Assembly (NCBI GenBank): GCA_036263035.1
Contig: DATAHR010000264.1
Coordinates: forward strand, 1-59,774
Reading direction: 5' to 3'
DNA: 59,774 nt
DNA from: JAICYJ01 sp036263035
Lineage (GTDB): Bacteria > Actinomycetota > Thermoleophilia > Gaiellales > JAICJC01
The position numbers and the translations under genes are program-made. The notes under the pieces are model-generated. The model saw nothing but the letters and a program-made list of their open reading frames with translations. It made no database searches and was not told where the DNA came from. This document shows positions 31,567 through 39,891 of the stretch, piece after piece (position 1 is the first letter of the stretch; each line of letters opens with the position of its first letter).

Positions 31567-32335
31567 CGCTCCCCTTCGCCTCGGCCGGATCAGCTACGCC
31601 AACATGGCGCCGGTCTTCTACGAGCTCGAGGAAGACGGGCTGGAGCAGATCACGGGCGTGCCCACCGAGCTGAACCGGATGCTCGTCGACGGCGAGCTCG
31701 ACGTGGCGCCGATCAGCTCGATCGAGTACGCGCGCAACGCCGACCGGCTGCGCCTGCTGCCGCGCCTGTGCGTCTCCACCGAGGGCGCCGTCGACTCGAT
31801 CCAGCTGATCACCCGAAAGCCGCTCGAGCAGGTGCGGTCGGTGGCCGTCACCCCGGAGAGCGCGACCTCCGTGGTGCTGACCCGGGTGCTGCTCGGCGAG
31901 GTGGATCTGGTGCCGCTGGCCGAGCCCGCGGACGCGAAGATGCTGATCGGCGACGACGCCCTGCGCAGCGCGTTCGACGATCCGACGCCGCATTACGACC
32001 TCGGCCGCCTCTGGCAGGAGCGCACCGGGCTGCCCATGGTCTACGCCGTCTGGGCCTGCCGCGACGGCAACGAGGAGGCGCTGGAGCGGCTGGAGCGCGC
32101 CCACCTGCGCTCGCTGGCAGTATCGCGGGCCGAGCCCGAGGCGCTCGCCCGCCGCGCATCCGCGGAGTACGGCTGGCCGGCCGGGTTCCTGGCCCGGTAC
32201 TTCGAGAAGCTGCGATACCACTTCGGGCCGCGCGAGCGGCAGGGCATGCAGCGGTTCTTCGAGCTGGCGCACCTGGCCGGGGAGCTTGACGCCGTGCCGG
32301 AGCTGCGCTTCGTCGACGCGGAGCGGGTGGCCTGA
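31559..32335 (+). CDS. mqnA: Chorismate dehydratase
   Basis: 258 residues from TTG 31559, overlapping mqnE by 8 bp. MqnA dehydrates chorismate to 3-[(1-carboxyvinyl)oxy]benzoate, the substrate of MqnE. Periplasmic-binding-like fold with the conserved RISYANMAPVFYELE, LDVAPISSIEYA, AVTPESATSVVLTRVLL and GLPMVYAVWA. The stop overlaps the mqnC ATG by 1 bp (TGATG). It could be confused with MqnD, but the N-terminal RISYxNxxPVF and SSIEYA patterns favour MqnA. Confidence 0.94.
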   Translation: MTDAPLRLGRISYANMAPVFYELEEDGLEQITGVPTELNRMLVDGELDVAPISSIEYARNADRLRLLPRLCVSTEGAVDSIQLITRKPLEQVRSVAVTPESATSVVLTRVLLGEVDLVPLAEPADAKMLIGDDALRSAFDDPTPHYDLGRLWQERTGLPMVYAVWACRDGNEEALERLERAHLRSLAVSRAEPEALARRASAEYGWPAGFLARYFEKLRYHFGPRERQGMQRFFELAHLAGELDAVPELRFVDAERVA

Positions 32336-33450
32336 TGGCGGTGGACGTCCGCACCGCCACGGTGGCCGAGGTGCTCGACAAGGCCCTGTCCGGCGAGCGC
32401 ATCAGCGACGAGGACGCACGCACGCTCCTCACCTCGCGGGAGCTGGTCGCGATCGGGCAGGCGGCCCACGAGCTGCGCTGCCGCAAGGCGCCGGCCGACC
32501 GGGTCACCTTCATCGTCGACCGGAACCTGAACTACACGAACATCTGCTACACGGACTGCAACTTCTGCGCGTTCTACCGGCGGCCGGGCGACACCCGCGA
32601 GGGCTACACCCTGCCGCGTCCCGTCATCTTCAAGAAGATCGAGGAGACGCTGGCGCTGGGCGGCACGGCGCTGCTCATGCAGGGCGGCCACAACCCGGAG
32701 CTCGGCATCGAGTGGTACGAGGATCTGTTCCGGGAGATCAAGGCCCGCTACCCGATCCACCTGCATGCGCTCTCGCCGAGCGAGGTGCAGCACATCGCCC
32801 GCAAGGCGCGGCTGACCCCGTCGGAGACGCTGTCACGGCTCCGCGACGCGGGACTGGACTCGCTGCCCGGGGGTGGGGCGGAGATCCTCGTCGACCGGGT
32901 GCGGCGCATCATCTCGCCGACGAAGACGACGTCGGACGAGTGGCTCGGCATCATGCGCGCCGCACACCGCCTGGGCATGAGCACCACCGCCACGATGATG
33001 TGGGGTCACGTCGAGACGCTGGACGAGCGGATCGAGCATCTCCGCCGCATCCGTGAGCTGCAGGACGAGATGCACGGGTTCCGGGCCTTCATCAGCTGGA
33101 CGTTCCAGCCTGACAACACCGAGCTGGCCCAGCAGGTGACGTGGTATCCCACCAGCTTCGACTACCTCCTGATGCAGGCCGTCAGCCGCATCTACCTGGA
33201 CAACGTCGACCACATCCAGAGCTCCTGGGTGACCCAGGGCATGAAGGTCGGGCAGGTGGCGTTGTTCTACGGCGCGGACGATCTCGGCTCGATCATGATC
33301 GAGGAGAACGTCGTCTCCGCGGCGGGCACCACCTACCGCGCCGGCGTCGAGGACTTCCTGCACACGATCCGCAACGCGGGCTTCCGGCCCTCGCAGCGGG
33401 ACACGCTCTACCGCACGGTGCGGGACTACCCGCTCGCTGCCACGGCGTGA
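32335..33450 (+). CDS. mqnC: Cyclic dehypoxanthine futalosine synthase (radical SAM)
   Basis: 371 residues. Radical SAM ligands Cys71, Cys75, Cys78 in CYTDCNFC within VTFIVDRNLNYTNICYTDC, the MqnC version of the motif; MQGGHNPELGIEWYEDLF and LHALSPSEVQHIA follow. It cyclises dehypoxanthine futalosine. The futalosine hydrolase (mqnB) and mqnD are not in this window. A GTGA overlap leads into a small SRPBCC gene, extending the operon. Confidence 0.95.
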   Translation: MAVDVRTATVAEVLDKALSGERISDEDARTLLTSRELVAIGQAAHELRCRKAPADRVTFIVDRNLNYTNICYTDCNFCAFYRRPGDTREGYTLPRPVIFKKIEETLALGGTALLMQGGHNPELGIEWYEDLFREIKARYPIHLHALSPSEVQHIARKARLTPSETLSRLRDAGLDSLPGGGAEILVDRVRRIISPTKTTSDEWLGIMRAAHRLGMSTTATMMWGHVETLDERIEHLRRIRELQDEMHGFRAFISWTFQPDNTELAQQVTWYPTSFDYLLMQAVSRIYLDNVDHIQSSWVTQGMKVGQVALFYGADDLGSIMIEENVVSAAGTTYRAGVEDFLHTIRNAGFRPSQRDTLYRTVRDYPLAATA

Positions 33451-33851
33451 AGGCGTCCGCCTCCCGCTCGATCCCGGCGCCGCCCGAGGCGGTGTGGGCC
33501 GTCATCTCCGACCCCGAGCGGCACATCCGCACGCTGCCGCCGTCGGTCTCCGGAGCGCGGGTGCTCGAGTCGGGTGAGATCACGTGCGTGGTTTCGGCGA
33601 TGGGCCGCAGCGAGCCCATGCGCGTGCGCCGTACGGTGCTCGAGCCACCCCGGCGGCTGGTCGAGGAGCGGGTGGACGGCAAGCGCGCGGGGCGCACCGA
33701 GTTCCTGATCCAGCCGGAGGGATCCGGGAGCCGCGTCACGGTCAACGCCGACATCGAGCTGCCCCGGCTGCTGAGCGCGGTGGCGAAGGGGCCCGTGGAG
33801 CAGGGGCTGGCGCAGCAGCTGCAGGGGCTGGAGCGCGAGGCGACCGCGTGA
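33447..33851 (+). CDS. SRPBCC (START-like) ligand-binding protein
   Basis: 134 residues from GTG 33447 (4-bp overlap with mqnC). Helix-grip fold pattern: KASASRSIPAPPEAVWAVISDPERH at the start, VVSAMGRSEPMRVRRTVLEPPRRLVEERV in the middle strands, and a long C-terminal helix (GPVEQGLAQQLQGLEREAT). Such proteins bind hydrophobic ligands in a cavity (polyketide cyclase, CoxG, lipid carriers). Between mqnC and a methyltransferase in one operon it might handle a quinone precursor (inference only). Confidence 0.8.
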   Translation: MKASASRSIPAPPEAVWAVISDPERHIRTLPPSVSGARVLESGEITCVVSAMGRSEPMRVRRTVLEPPRRLVEERVDGKRAGRTEFLIQPEGSGSRVTVNADIELPRLLSAVAKGPVEQGLAQQLQGLEREATA

Positions 33852-34645
33852 GCGTCCGGCTGGATTTCGGCTCGTTCGCCGAGCACTACGACCGCCTGCT
33901 CGTCCCCGCCATGTTCGGCCCGCTGGCCGAGGCGGTGGCGGGCGCGGTCGAGGCGGCGCCGGGCGACCGAGCGCTGGACGTGGCGTGCGGGACGGGTGCG
34001 CTCAGCCGCCTGCTGGCCGAGCGCGTCATGCCGGGAGGCGAGGTCACCGGCCTGGATCTGGCGGAGGGCATGCTCGAGGTCGCTCGCGCGCGCGGCGGCG
34101 GCTCGGCGTACGTGCAGGGATCCGCGGACGCGTTGCCGTTCGAGGGCGGGCGGTTCACCGTCGTCACCTGTCAGCAGGGCCTCCAGTTCACCGACGACCC
34201 GACGGCGGTGCTGAGGGAGTTCGCGCGGGTGCTGGCGCCGGGCGGCAGGATCGGAGTCGCGTGCTGGTCGGAGCTCGAGCAGGACGCCGGCTTCCTCGCG
34301 CTTGCCGAGGCGGCGGACGAGCATCTCGGCGCCGAGGCGGGGCGGATGGTGCGCGCGCCGTTTCGCCTCGCTGACCCCGCAGAGCTGCGCGGCCGGTTCG
34401 AGGCGGCCGGCATCGCTGATGTCGTGATCGAGATCGAGCGCGTCGCCGCCCGGGTGCCAGTGCCTCCCGGCCGGTTCGCCGATGCGGTGATGGCTGCCGG
34501 GCCGGCCGGGGTGGCGTACGCAGCGGCTCCCCCGGCCGTTCGCGAGGCGTTCGCCGCCGACGTCGCCCGGCGGCTGCAGGGGCACGCCAGCGCAGACGCC
34601 GTCGCCTTCGAGATGCCGTCGCTGATCGCCGTGGCCCGGGTCTAG
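33848..34645 (+). CDS. SAM-dependent methyltransferase (class I)
   Basis: 265 residues from GTG 33848 (4-bp GTGA overlap). Motif I ALDVACGTGALSRLL, EVTGLDLAEGMLEVAR, then GSADALPFEGGRFTVVTCQQGLQFTDDP and LAPGGRIGVACW. It is UbiE/methylase_11-like, but lacks the GFGVRNL of menG, which is present elsewhere in the window. It is translationally coupled to the SRPBCC protein, suggesting action on the ligand that protein carries. Substrate unknown. Confidence 0.85.
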   Translation: MSVRLDFGSFAEHYDRLLVPAMFGPLAEAVAGAVEAAPGDRALDVACGTGALSRLLAERVMPGGEVTGLDLAEGMLEVARARGGGSAYVQGSADALPFEGGRFTVVTCQQGLQFTDDPTAVLREFARVLAPGGRIGVACWSELEQDAGFLALAEAADEHLGAEAGRMVRAPFRLADPAELRGRFEAAGIADVVIEIERVAARVPVPPGRFADAVMAAGPAGVAYAAAPPAVREAFAADVARRLQGHASADAVAFEMPSLIAVARV

Positions 34646-34651
34646 CTCTCG

Positions 34652-35245
34652 GTGCTCTCCTCGCTCGCACACTGGGTGCAGGATCAGGTCGCCGCGCATG
34701 GCCTGTGGGCGGTGTTCTGGCTGATGGTGCTCGAGAGCGCGTGCATCCCGATCCCGAGCGAGGTGACGATGATCTACGCCGGGTACCTGGTGTCGCAGGG
34801 CGACCTGGTGTTCTGGCAGGCGGTGCTGGTGGGCGCGTTGGGCAATCTGGTCGGCTCGTGGATCGCGTGGGGCGCGGGGGCCTACGGGGTCGATCCCGCG
34901 TTCCTGCGCAGCGAGCACCAGGCCCGCCGGGTCGAGCAGGCGCAGCGCTGGTTCGACCGCTACGGCACCCCGGTCGTGTTCTTCTCGCGGATGGTGCCGC
35001 TCGTCCGCACGTTCATCTCGCTGCCCGCCGGCATGGCGCGGATGCCGCTCGGGCGCTTCTCCGTGCTGACCTTCCTCGGCTGCCTGCCGTGGTGCGCGCT
35101 GCTGGTCTGGATCGGCGACGCGGCCGGGAAGAACTGGGACACGTGGCACCACCGGCTCGGCTATCTGGACTACCTGGTGGTGGCGCTGGGGCTGGCGGCG
35201 GTGGGCTGGTGGCTACTGCGACGAAGGCGGGAGAGCACGGCCTAG
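34652..35245 (+). CDS. DedA/VTT-domain membrane protein
   Basis: 197 residues from GTG 34652. DedA family: LESACIPIPSEVTMIYAGYL (re-entrant loop with the conserved Glu and Pro), and FSRMVPLVRTFISLPAGMARMPLGRF with the conserved Arg and Gly. About five hydrophobic segments and a basic tail. Family members are implicated in undecaprenyl-phosphate or phospholipid flipping and membrane-potential maintenance, which would serve the surface-polysaccharide genes downstream. The stop TAG overlaps the -10-like element of the next gene. Confidence 0.93.
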   Translation: MLSSLAHWVQDQVAAHGLWAVFWLMVLESACIPIPSEVTMIYAGYLVSQGDLVFWQAVLVGALGNLVGSWIAWGAGAYGVDPAFLRSEHQARRVEQAQRWFDRYGTPVVFFSRMVPLVRTFISLPAGMARMPLGRFSVLTFLGCLPWCALLVWIGDAAGKNWDTWHHRLGYLDYLVVALGLAAVGWWLLRRRRESTA

Positions 35246-35248
35246 GAT
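35243..35248 (+). promoter_or_regulatory. -10-like TAGGAT for the sugar aminotransferase
   Basis: TAGGAT, overlapping the dedA-like stop codon, ends 9 bp before GTG 35258. Confidence 0.35.
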
Positions 35249-35257
35249 TCGCGCCTC

Positions 35258-36367
35258 GTGGCTGTACCCCTGATGGACATCCGCGGGCAGTACGAGCAGC
35301 TGCTGCCCGACATCAAGCGGCTGGTGGGTGAGGTGATCGACTCCGGGCGCTTCATCCTCGGCCCGAACGTGCGGGCGCTCGAGGAGGAGGTGGCCGCCGC
35401 GGTCGGCTACGGCCATGCAGTGGCCGTAGCCAACGGCACCGACGCCATCGAGCTCGGCCTGCAGGCGCTCGGCATTGGCCCCGGGGACGAGGTCGTGACC
35501 ACGGCGTACACGTTCTTCGCAACCGCCGAGGCGATCGCCCGGCGCGGTGCCACGCCGGTGTTCGCCGATATCGATCCGGTCACCCTCTGCCTCGATCCCG
35601 CGGCAGCCGAGGCCGCGATCACCGAGCGGACGCGGGCAGTCATGCCGGTGCATCTGTTCGGCCAGCCGGCCGACCTCGGCCCCTTCCGGGAGCTGGCCGA
35701 CCGCCACGGCATCGCGCTTGTGGAGGACGCGGCGCAGGCATTCGGTGCCACCTACGAAGGGCATCACATCGGCAGCTACGGCGATGTCGCCACGTTCTCG
35801 TTCTTCCCGACGAAGAACCTTCCCGCCATGGGCGACGGCGGGATGGCAATCGCCGCCAGCGAGGAGATCGCAGAGCGGCTGCGCATGCTCCGGTTCCACG
35901 GCTCGCGCGACAAGCGGTCGTTCGAGCACATCGGCGTGAACTCGCGGCTCGACGAGATGCAGGCCGCCATCCTGCGGCGCTTCCTGCCGGAGGTGGAGGG
36001 CTGGAACCAGGCCCGCCGCCGCGCGGCGGCGCGCTACCGTGAGCTCGGCCTCGGTGAGCACGTGGTCGTGCCGGCCGAGCTGCCCGACCGCACGCATATC
36101 TACCACCTGTACGTCGTGCGGACCCCTCACCGGCAGCGGCTGCAGCGGACGCTCAAGGAGGCGGGCGTCGGCGCGGTCGTCTACTACGGCGAGCCGCTGC
36201 ACCTGCAGCCCGTCTTCGCGGGTCTGGGGTACGCGGAGGGCTCGCTGCCGGAGACCGAGGCCGCGGCCCGCGAGGGCCTCGCGCTGCCGATCTTCCCGAC
36301 GCTGACCGAGGCCCAGCAGGCCGAGGTGGTCAATGCGGTGCGCGGCGCGGCGCTGGCCGCGGCGTAG
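35258..36367 (+). CDS. DegT/DnrJ/EryC1/StrS-family sugar aminotransferase
   Basis: 369 residues from GTG 35258. PLP enzyme converting a keto-sugar nucleotide to an amino-sugar. Motifs: GQYEQLLPDI, VANGTDAIELGLQALGIGPGDEVVTTAYTFFATAEAI, VEDAAQAFGATY, and the PLP-binding Lys186 in SFFPTKNLPAMGDGGM. RFHGSRDKRSFEHIGVNSRLDEMQAAIL is the usual dimer/substrate segment. It probably supplies an amino-sugar for the polysaccharide made by the following genes. Confidence 0.93.
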   Translation: MAVPLMDIRGQYEQLLPDIKRLVGEVIDSGRFILGPNVRALEEEVAAAVGYGHAVAVANGTDAIELGLQALGIGPGDEVVTTAYTFFATAEAIARRGATPVFADIDPVTLCLDPAAAEAAITERTRAVMPVHLFGQPADLGPFRELADRHGIALVEDAAQAFGATYEGHHIGSYGDVATFSFFPTKNLPAMGDGGMAIAASEEIAERLRMLRFHGSRDKRSFEHIGVNSRLDEMQAAILRRFLPEVEGWNQARRRAAARYRELGLGEHVVVPAELPDRTHIYHLYVVRTPHRQRLQRTLKEAGVGAVVYYGEPLHLQPVFAGLGYAEGSLPETEAAAREGLALPIFPTLTEAQQAEVVNAVRGAALAAA

Positions 36368-36384
36368 TCGATACTCAGTCGTCG

Positions 36385-37407
36385 ATGCGCGTCTGGATCG
36401 ACCTCACCAACTCGCCGCATGTCCCCATCTTCGCGCCGCTGATCCGGCGCATGCACGGCCGCGGCTGGGACGTGTCCGTCACCGCCCGTGCCTTCGCCCA
36501 GACGATCGCGCTGCTCGAGCTGCATGGCATCGAGCACACGGTGATCGGGCACCATGGCGGCGGCTCGCGGCTGGGCAAGGCTGAGGCGGCCGCTGACCGG
36601 GTGGTGGCCATGATCCGCTTCGGCCGGCGCGGCCGGTTCGACGCCGCGCTGGCCCACGGGTCGACCGACCTGCCGATGGCCTGCCGGGCGCTTCGCATCC
36701 CGAACACAACGATGTTCGACTACGAGTACGCGGCGCTGCAGCACGGCCTCAACTGCCGCCTGGCCAACCGGGTGCTGATGCCGGATGCCATCCCCGCGCA
36801 GCGGGTAGCGCGCTACGGCGCGCGTCCACCGAAGCTCGTCACGTATCCCGGCCTGAAGGAGGAGTACTACCTTGCCGACTTCGAGCCGGATCCTTCCGTC
36901 CCGGCCGCGCTCGGGCTTGACGGCTCCCGCATCGGCCTGGTGTTGCGCCCGCCCGCGGATGTGGCCCTCTACCACCGGTTCGAGAACCCGCTGTTCGACC
37001 GTCTGCTCGAGGTGCTCGCCGGGCGCGATGACGTTCGGGCGGTGGTTCTGCCGCGCACCTCGGGACAGGCAGACCGCATCCGCGCCATGCAGCTGGGGTC
37101 GCTCGTGGTTCCGGATCACGCGGTCGACGGCCAGAGCCTCGTCGCAGGCGCGGATCTCGTGATCAGCGCGGGCGGCACGATGAACCGTGAGGCGGTCGTG
37201 CTGGGCACTCCCGTCTACACCACGTTCGCCGGCCGGCTGGGAGGCGTCGACGAGCGCCTGATCGCGGAGGGGCGCCTGCGCCCGCTGGAGCGGCTGGATG
37301 ATCTGGTGATCGAGCGCCGGCCGGCCGATGCGCCGGACAGGCTCCGACGCGACCCGGAGCGGCTGATCGACCTGGCCATGGACGGCCTTCCCCGCACGCG
37401 TCGCTGA
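36385..37407 (+). CDS. DUF354 (glycosyltransferase-fold) protein
   Basis: 340 residues. The opening MRVWIDLTNSPHVPIFAPLIRRMHGRGWDVSVTARAF and the later LVISAGGTMNREAVVLGTPVYTTFAGRLGGVD match DUF354, a GT-B-like family related to UDP-GlcNAc 2-epimerase/MurG folds, often next to polysaccharide genes in archaea and bacteria. No catalytic assignment is proven for the family. It starts 17 bp after the aminotransferase stop, so it is co-transcribed. Confidence 0.88.
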   Translation: MRVWIDLTNSPHVPIFAPLIRRMHGRGWDVSVTARAFAQTIALLELHGIEHTVIGHHGGGSRLGKAEAAADRVVAMIRFGRRGRFDAALAHGSTDLPMACRALRIPNTTMFDYEYAALQHGLNCRLANRVLMPDAIPAQRVARYGARPPKLVTYPGLKEEYYLADFEPDPSVPAALGLDGSRIGLVLRPPADVALYHRFENPLFDRLLEVLAGRDDVRAVVLPRTSGQADRIRAMQLGSLVVPDHAVDGQSLVAGADLVISAGGTMNREAVVLGTPVYTTFAGRLGGVDERLIAEGRLRPLERLDDLVIERRPADAPDRLRRDPERLIDLAMDGLPRTRR

Positions 37408-37425
37408 TAGCACGTGGCGGCGGGA

Positions 37426-37431
37426 TAAGCT
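37426..37431 (+). promoter_or_regulatory. -10-like TAAGCT for the LysR-type gene
   Basis: TAAGCT ends 6 bp before ATG 37438; no Shine-Dalgarno. Confidence 0.45.
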
Positions 37432-37437
37432 TCGCTT

Positions 37438-38352
37438 ATGGATCTGCGCCAGCTCCGAACGCTCACCGAGGTCGCGGACCGCGGGTCGTTCTCGGCGGCC
37501 GCGGAGGCGCTTCGCATCAGCCAGCCGGCGGTCAGCCAGCAGATCCGCGCGCTCGAGCGGGATGCGGGCGGTCGCCTGCTCGACCGGCGGGGACGCAGCG
37601 TCGAGCTGACCGAGCGCGGCCGGCTGGTCGTGCGGCACGCGCGGCGCATGCTGGCGCTGTCGGAGGAGTTCCAGCGCGACCTCGAGGCGGGGGGCGGGGA
37701 GCTGGCCGGCCCACTCGTCGTCGGGTCGAGCACCGGCCTGGGTGAGCACGTTCTACCGCTGCTGCTGGGTGGCTTCCGGGCCGAGCACCCCGCGGTGACG
37801 GTCTCGCTCCGCATCGAGGCGACGTCGACGGTGATCGACAGGGTGCTTCGCCGCGAACTCGAGCTCGGCGTCGTCGGCGCCGTGCGGCCCCATCGCGCGC
37901 TGGTGTACGAGCCGTTCCTGCGCGACCGGGTGATCCTTGCGGTGCCCGGGGGCCACCGCTTCGCGGGGCGCACCGTCGAGCTGGCCGAGGTCGTGCGCGA
38001 GCCGTTGATCGTGATGCAGGCGGGCGCCGGAGTGCGCACCGTGATCGACGAGGAGCTGCGGCGTGCGGGCGTGCGTCCGCGCGACCTCAATGTCGCGATG
38101 GAGATGGGCCTGCAGGAGTCCGCCAAGGCGGCCGTCGAGGCCGGCTACGGCGTCAGCTTCCTCTCCGAGCTGGCGGTCGAGCGCGAGCTGCGGCTGGGCA
38201 CGCTGGCGACGGCGGACGTGGCGGGCCTCGAGGTGTCCCGCGACTTCTCGGCCGTGCGTCCCGCGGGCCACGAGCCGGGCCGTCTGGTGGCCGCGTTCAT
38301 GGCGTGGTCGCGCAGGCGGCTGGACGCCGGTGCCGCCGCGCCGACGCCCTAG
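37438..38352 (+). CDS. LysR-family transcriptional regulator
   Basis: 304 residues, standard length. N-terminal winged HTH: MDLRQLRTLTEVADRGSFSAAAEALRISQPAVSQQIRALE, then linker helix and a periplasmic-binding-like effector domain (from about 88, GPLVVGSSTGLGEHVLPLLLGGF). No divergently transcribed target is present, which is unusual for LysR genes: the upstream gene runs in the same direction and the downstream ones converge. The effector is unknown. Confidence 0.95.
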   Translation: MDLRQLRTLTEVADRGSFSAAAEALRISQPAVSQQIRALERDAGGRLLDRRGRSVELTERGRLVVRHARRMLALSEEFQRDLEAGGGELAGPLVVGSSTGLGEHVLPLLLGGFRAEHPAVTVSLRIEATSTVIDRVLRRELELGVVGAVRPHRALVYEPFLRDRVILAVPGGHRFAGRTVELAEVVREPLIVMQAGAGVRTVIDEELRRAGVRPRDLNVAMEMGLQESAKAAVEAGYGVSFLSELAVERELRLGTLATADVAGLEVSRDFSAVRPAGHEPGRLVAAFMAWSRRRLDAGAAAPTP

Positions 38353-38382
38353 GGAATCGGCTCGGCGGCATTCAGGCCCGGG

Positions 38383-38556
38383 TCAGGCGGCGTCGCTAAG
38401 GTCGCCTTCGTGGCGGCCGTGCCGGGCCGTATCGTCGCCCCGGAAATACCAGGCCAGCAGGCGCTGGATCTGGACGGGATCCCCCTCGGGCGTGTCCTCG
38501 TCCTGTGTCAGGCGCGGTGCGACGACGCGCACCGGCGGATACTCGGAGTTGCTCAT
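38383..38556 (-). CDS. Possible small protein of 57 residues
   Basis: Small open frame starting MSNSEYPPVRVVAP and containing IQRLLAWYFRGDDTARHGRH. Composition looks protein-like (aromatic and charged residues mixed, no runaway Arg/Ala), unlike the antisense frames around it. No recognisable family and no Shine-Dalgarno. It sits 104 bp downstream of another small minus-strand gene; the interval contains nothing else I can identify. It may be translated from the Wzz-operon mRNA. Confidence 0.35.
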   Translation of the reverse strand: MSNSEYPPVRVVAPRLTQDEDTPEGDPVQIQRLLAWYFRGDDTARHGRHEGDLSDAA

Positions 38557-38660
38557 CGCGCTGTGAACCCCCAGGCGATCGTGGACGATCTCTCTCACCC
38601 GAGAAGATCGGTTCCGGGGGGCCCGCGCCGTATCCCCCGTCTCGGTGCCGCATGGTGCGC

Positions 38661-38933
38661 CTAAGGGGATCCCGGTTCCCCCGTCCAGCTGTCCAGCTCC
38701 TGCCAGTAGCTGCGGCTGAGCGCGTCGGCCAGACGGGGGTCGGTGTGAGCGCCATAGAACACGTTGCGCTGGGTGTCCGCGCAGACCTCCACCTCGGACA
38801 GGCGCAGGTCGGGCGGCAGCGCCATCACGATGTCGGCTGCCAGCTGCAGCTCGTCTGCGGTGTAGTGCTTGAAGTGCAGGTCGGGCGCGCGGTCGAGCAG
38901 CTCGGGCCAGTCCGGACACGACCGTGTGCTCAT
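38661..38933 (-). CDS. Small conserved-looking protein of 90 residues, unknown
   Basis: 90 residues starting MSTRSCPDWPELLDRAPDL, with DTQRNVFYGAHTDPRLADALSRSYWQEL near the C-terminus. Its ATG overlaps the stop of the Wzz-like gene (ATGA, 4 bp), which is good evidence that it is translated. Soluble, acidic, no signal peptide. Family not recognised. Position suggests a role linked to chain-length control or polysaccharide assembly. Confidence 0.6.
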   Translation of the reverse strand: MSTRSCPDWPELLDRAPDLHFKHYTADELQLAADIVMALPPDLRLSEVEVCADTQRNVFYGAHTDPRLADALSRSYWQELDSWTGEPGSP

Positions 38934-39832
38934 GCGGCGGCTTCCCCGCGGCGCCTGCGCCGGCGCAGGGCATCCCACAGCAGGGCCAGGATGACGCCGA
39001 TGATGAGCCCGGCGAAGATGGCCACGATCAGCGAGCTCTTGCGGTTGGAGGCGCTCACCCGCCCGCCCGAGGGCTCCTGCACGAAGGCGGCGGACTCGAC
39101 GTTCTTGGCGCTCTCCTCGAAGATCTCGTTCTGGGTCATCTGGTAGGAGATCTCGTCGATCCGGGAGCCGGCGTCGGAGATCGTTGCGAGCAGCGATCCG
39201 GTCAGGGTCGCCTTGTCGGTGCTGGAGGCATTCGACCTGCTGATCGCCTTCAGCTGCGCCTGGGCCTGCTTCAGCACCGACTGCAGGTTGGCGATCGAGG
39301 TCTTATCCGTTTCCACCTGGGACGACAGCATGTCCACCTTGGCCTGCTGGTAGCGGTTCGCCCACGTGATGAGCGAGTTGCCCAGCGAAGATACAGCCGC
39401 GACCGATGCCTGACGGCTCCAGGGCCCCTGGACGGTGATCTGAACGTTCGGCGAGCCGCCGGTCGTCTTGCTGGTGCTGTTCTGCAGCGCGAGGACGCTG
39501 AGATGCTTGCGCAGGGCGGCGCCGGACTTGATGCCGGCCGCCTGGGCCGCCTTGTCGAGCACCGAGCCGGTGTGCAGGTATGCCTGCGCGGAGGTCGGGT
39601 TCGTCAGCGCGGTGGTGGTGAGCGTCTGGCCGCCGGCCGGCGTCAGCGGCGTCCCGAGGAACACGGTCGCCTGGCCCTGTGACTGCTTCCCGGTGCCGAC
39701 GGTGTGGAGGACGACGAGCAGCACCGCCGCGACCACGGCGATGACGACCACATACCAGTTGCGGATCACCCGCTCGGCATACTCCGAGATTCGTACCTCG
39801 GAAGTCGATTCCGAGCTGAGGTTCTGGGACAC
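38930..39832 (-). CDS. Wzz-like polysaccharide co-polymerase / chain-length determinant
   Basis: 300 residues from GTG 39832. Two membrane helices (about 25-45, WYVVVIAVVAAVLLVVLHTV, and about 265-287, IVAIFAGLIIGVILALLWDAL) bracket an extracytoplasmic domain with long helices (QAKVDMLSSQVETDKTSIANLQSVLKQAQAQLKAI), the Wzz/capsular co-polymerase topology; the basic tail RRRRRRG is cytosolic. There is no attached kinase domain. It is divergent from the heptose-kinase gene (59 bp) with TAGACT 9 bp before its GTG. Confidence 0.85.
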   Translation of the reverse strand: MSQNLSSESTSEVRISEYAERVIRNWYVVVIAVVAAVLLVVLHTVGTGKQSQGQATVFLGTPLTPAGGQTLTTTALTNPTSAQAYLHTGSVLDKAAQAAGIKSGAALRKHLSVLALQNSTSKTTGGSPNVQITVQGPWSRQASVAAVSSLGNSLITWANRYQQAKVDMLSSQVETDKTSIANLQSVLKQAQAQLKAISRSNASSTDKATLTGSLLATISDAGSRIDEISYQMTQNEIFEESAKNVESAAFVQEPSGGRVSASNRKSSLIVAIFAGLIIGVILALLWDALRRRRRRGEAAA

Positions 39833-39891
39833 GGCGCCGAAGTCTACCGATAGGCTCTGTCGCGTCCGCCGATGGATCGTTGCAATTTCCA

